In this document: piece after piece, positions 13,726 to 14,228 of the stretch
How positions within the stretch are numbered: position 1 is the stretch's first letter
How the letters are laid out: each line of letters starts with the position of its first letter
NCBI GenBank assembly: GCA_002482845.1
Contig: DLGT01000170.1
Location: 1 to 14,228, forward strand
DNA length: 14,228 nt
From: Saprospiraceae bacterium UBA7687
GTDB lineage: Bacteria > Bacteroidota > Bacteroidia > Chitinophagales > Saprospiraceae
Direction of reading: 5' to 3'
Position numbers and translations under genes: made by a program
Notes under the pieces: model-generated
Database searches by the model: none
What the model was told of the DNA's origin: nothing
What the model saw: the letters and a program-made list of their open reading frames with translations, nothing else

Positions 13726-14215
13726 TTTGATTATCGTCGGTGGTGGCATCTTAGGACTTTCGCACGCATATCATGCGTTGTTAAAAAAGAAGAAGGTATT
13801 GCTATTAGAAAAAAATAGTCAAGCCATGGGTGCAAGCATTCGCAATTTTGGACAAATCGTGCCATCAGGATTCTCAGCTATTTGGCAAGGTTATGGACGT
13901 TCATCGGTGAAGCATTATTTAGATATTGCTAGTCAAGCCGACATAGCAATCCGACAAGAAGGAAGCATCTATATTGCATCGGATGATCAAGAAATTCAAC
14001 TCCTAGAAGAGTTGCATCAAATCAACCAATCTAATGATTATCCATCACATTTACTGACAGCGGAAGAATGTATTTCCCGATACCCAAATGTGACAAAACA
14101 GTATTGTAAAGCAGCTTTGTTTTTTCCTGAAGAAATCAATGCAGACTCCCAAAAAACGATACCTGCCCTTACCTTATTTCTCATCAAAAATCTAGGTCTA
14201 GACGTAGATTTTTGA
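13712..14215 (+). CDS. FAD-dependent oxidoreductase, phosphonate-associated DAO family, 3' part missing
   Basis: The start of a D-amino-acid-oxidase-type flavoenzyme of the TIGR03364 clade, which accompanies phosphonatase-like HAD enzymes and is thought to deaminate 2-aminoethylphosphonate or N-methylated or hydroxylated forms to the aldehyde. MQKYDLIIVGGGILGLSHAY contains the FAD-binding G-x-G-x-x-G; VLLLEKN supplies the ribose-binding E; ASIRNFGQIVPSG matches the clade signature after it. ATGs at 13697, 13703 and 13712 are possible; 13712 gives the standard N terminus. It overlaps the carrier gene by 14 bases. About 168 residues are present against roughly 370 in the family: the substrate-binding part is absent. 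The TGA at 14213 lies in the second arm of the terminal inverted repeat, so the stop is probably an artefact and the real gene continues beyond about 14203. Confidence 0.87.
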   Translation: MQKYDLIIVGGGILGLSHAYHALLKKKKVLLLEKNSQAMGASIRNFGQIVPSGFSAIWQGYGRSSVKHYLDIASQADIAIRQEGSIYIASDDQEIQLLEELHQINQSNDYPSHLLTAEECISRYPNVTKQYCKAALFFPEEINADSQKTIPALTLFLIKNLGLDVDF

Positions 14216-14228
14216 TGAGAAATAAGGT
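14171..14228. repeat. Terminal 58-base inverted repeat, probable fold-back artefact
   Basis: The 24 bases at 14171-14194 are the exact reverse complement of 14205-14228, the last base of the window. The 10 bases between contain the palindrome GTCTAGAC (14196-14203) flanked by one G-G mismatch. The left arm is in frame within the FAD oxidoreductase; the right arm breaks it. There is no T-run. A snap-back during library amplification or an assembly fold at the contig end explains this better than a natural hairpin. Confidence 0.9.

Noticed and set aside
14171..14228. Terminal hairpin as an intrinsic terminator for the FAD gene
   Set aside because: It has no GC-rich stem or T-run, interrupts the reading frame and ends exactly at the window edge, so an artefact is more likely.

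Overview
The window looks like chromosomal DNA from a member of the Bacteroidota, possibly of the Saprospiria type, though the lineage is a guess. The evidence is a SusC/SusD outer-membrane pair, AT-rich leaders without Shine-Dalgarno sequences, several TAnnTTTG-like -7 promoter elements, and a carrier of the DUF5690 family, which I know mainly from this phylum. No tRNA, rRNA, CRISPR array or insertion sequence was seen.

Layout. Positions 1-474 are non-coding and contain a 14-copy heptamer tandem repeat (241-342) and a putative promoter. Next come a SusC-type TonB-dependent transporter and its SusD-type lipoprotein (475-5271, +), closed by an intrinsic terminator (5353-5379). A GNAT acetyltransferase (5617-6159, +) faces a ParE/RelE-type toxin-antitoxin pair (6240-6756, -). 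A secreted purple-acid-phosphatase-like metallophosphoesterase with chitobiase-C-like and PA14 modules (6957-8849, -) has its own terminator. An HD-domain diiron oxygenase of the PhnZ type (9020-9598, -) lies upstream of it on the same strand. A hipBA toxin-antitoxin operon (9892-11540, +) follows, with three operator-like inverted repeats in its promoter region. Last is a tightly overlapping + strand operon: a phosphonatase-like HAD hydrolase (11714-12403), a DUF5690 membrane carrier (12400-13725) and the first part of an FAD-dependent oxidoreductase (13712 to the window edge).

How the genes may work together. The right half reads as an organophosphonate-use island. The FAD enzyme would oxidatively deaminate an aminoethylphosphonate-type compound. 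The HAD enzyme would then cleave the C-P bond of the resulting 2-oxoethylphosphonate. The PhnZ-like HD enzyme would offer a second, oxygen-dependent way to release phosphate. The DUF5690 carrier resembles organophosphate:phosphate antiporters (GlpT/UhpT) at several places and could import the substrate. The secreted phosphatase may add to phosphorus scavenging. hipBA sits between the two divergent phosphonate arms as if inserted there.

Caution: the last 58 bases are an almost perfect inverted repeat ending exactly at the window edge. This looks like a fold-back artefact, and it creates the apparent stop codon of the FAD oxidoreductase. That gene should be read as cut off, not as a natural short protein.
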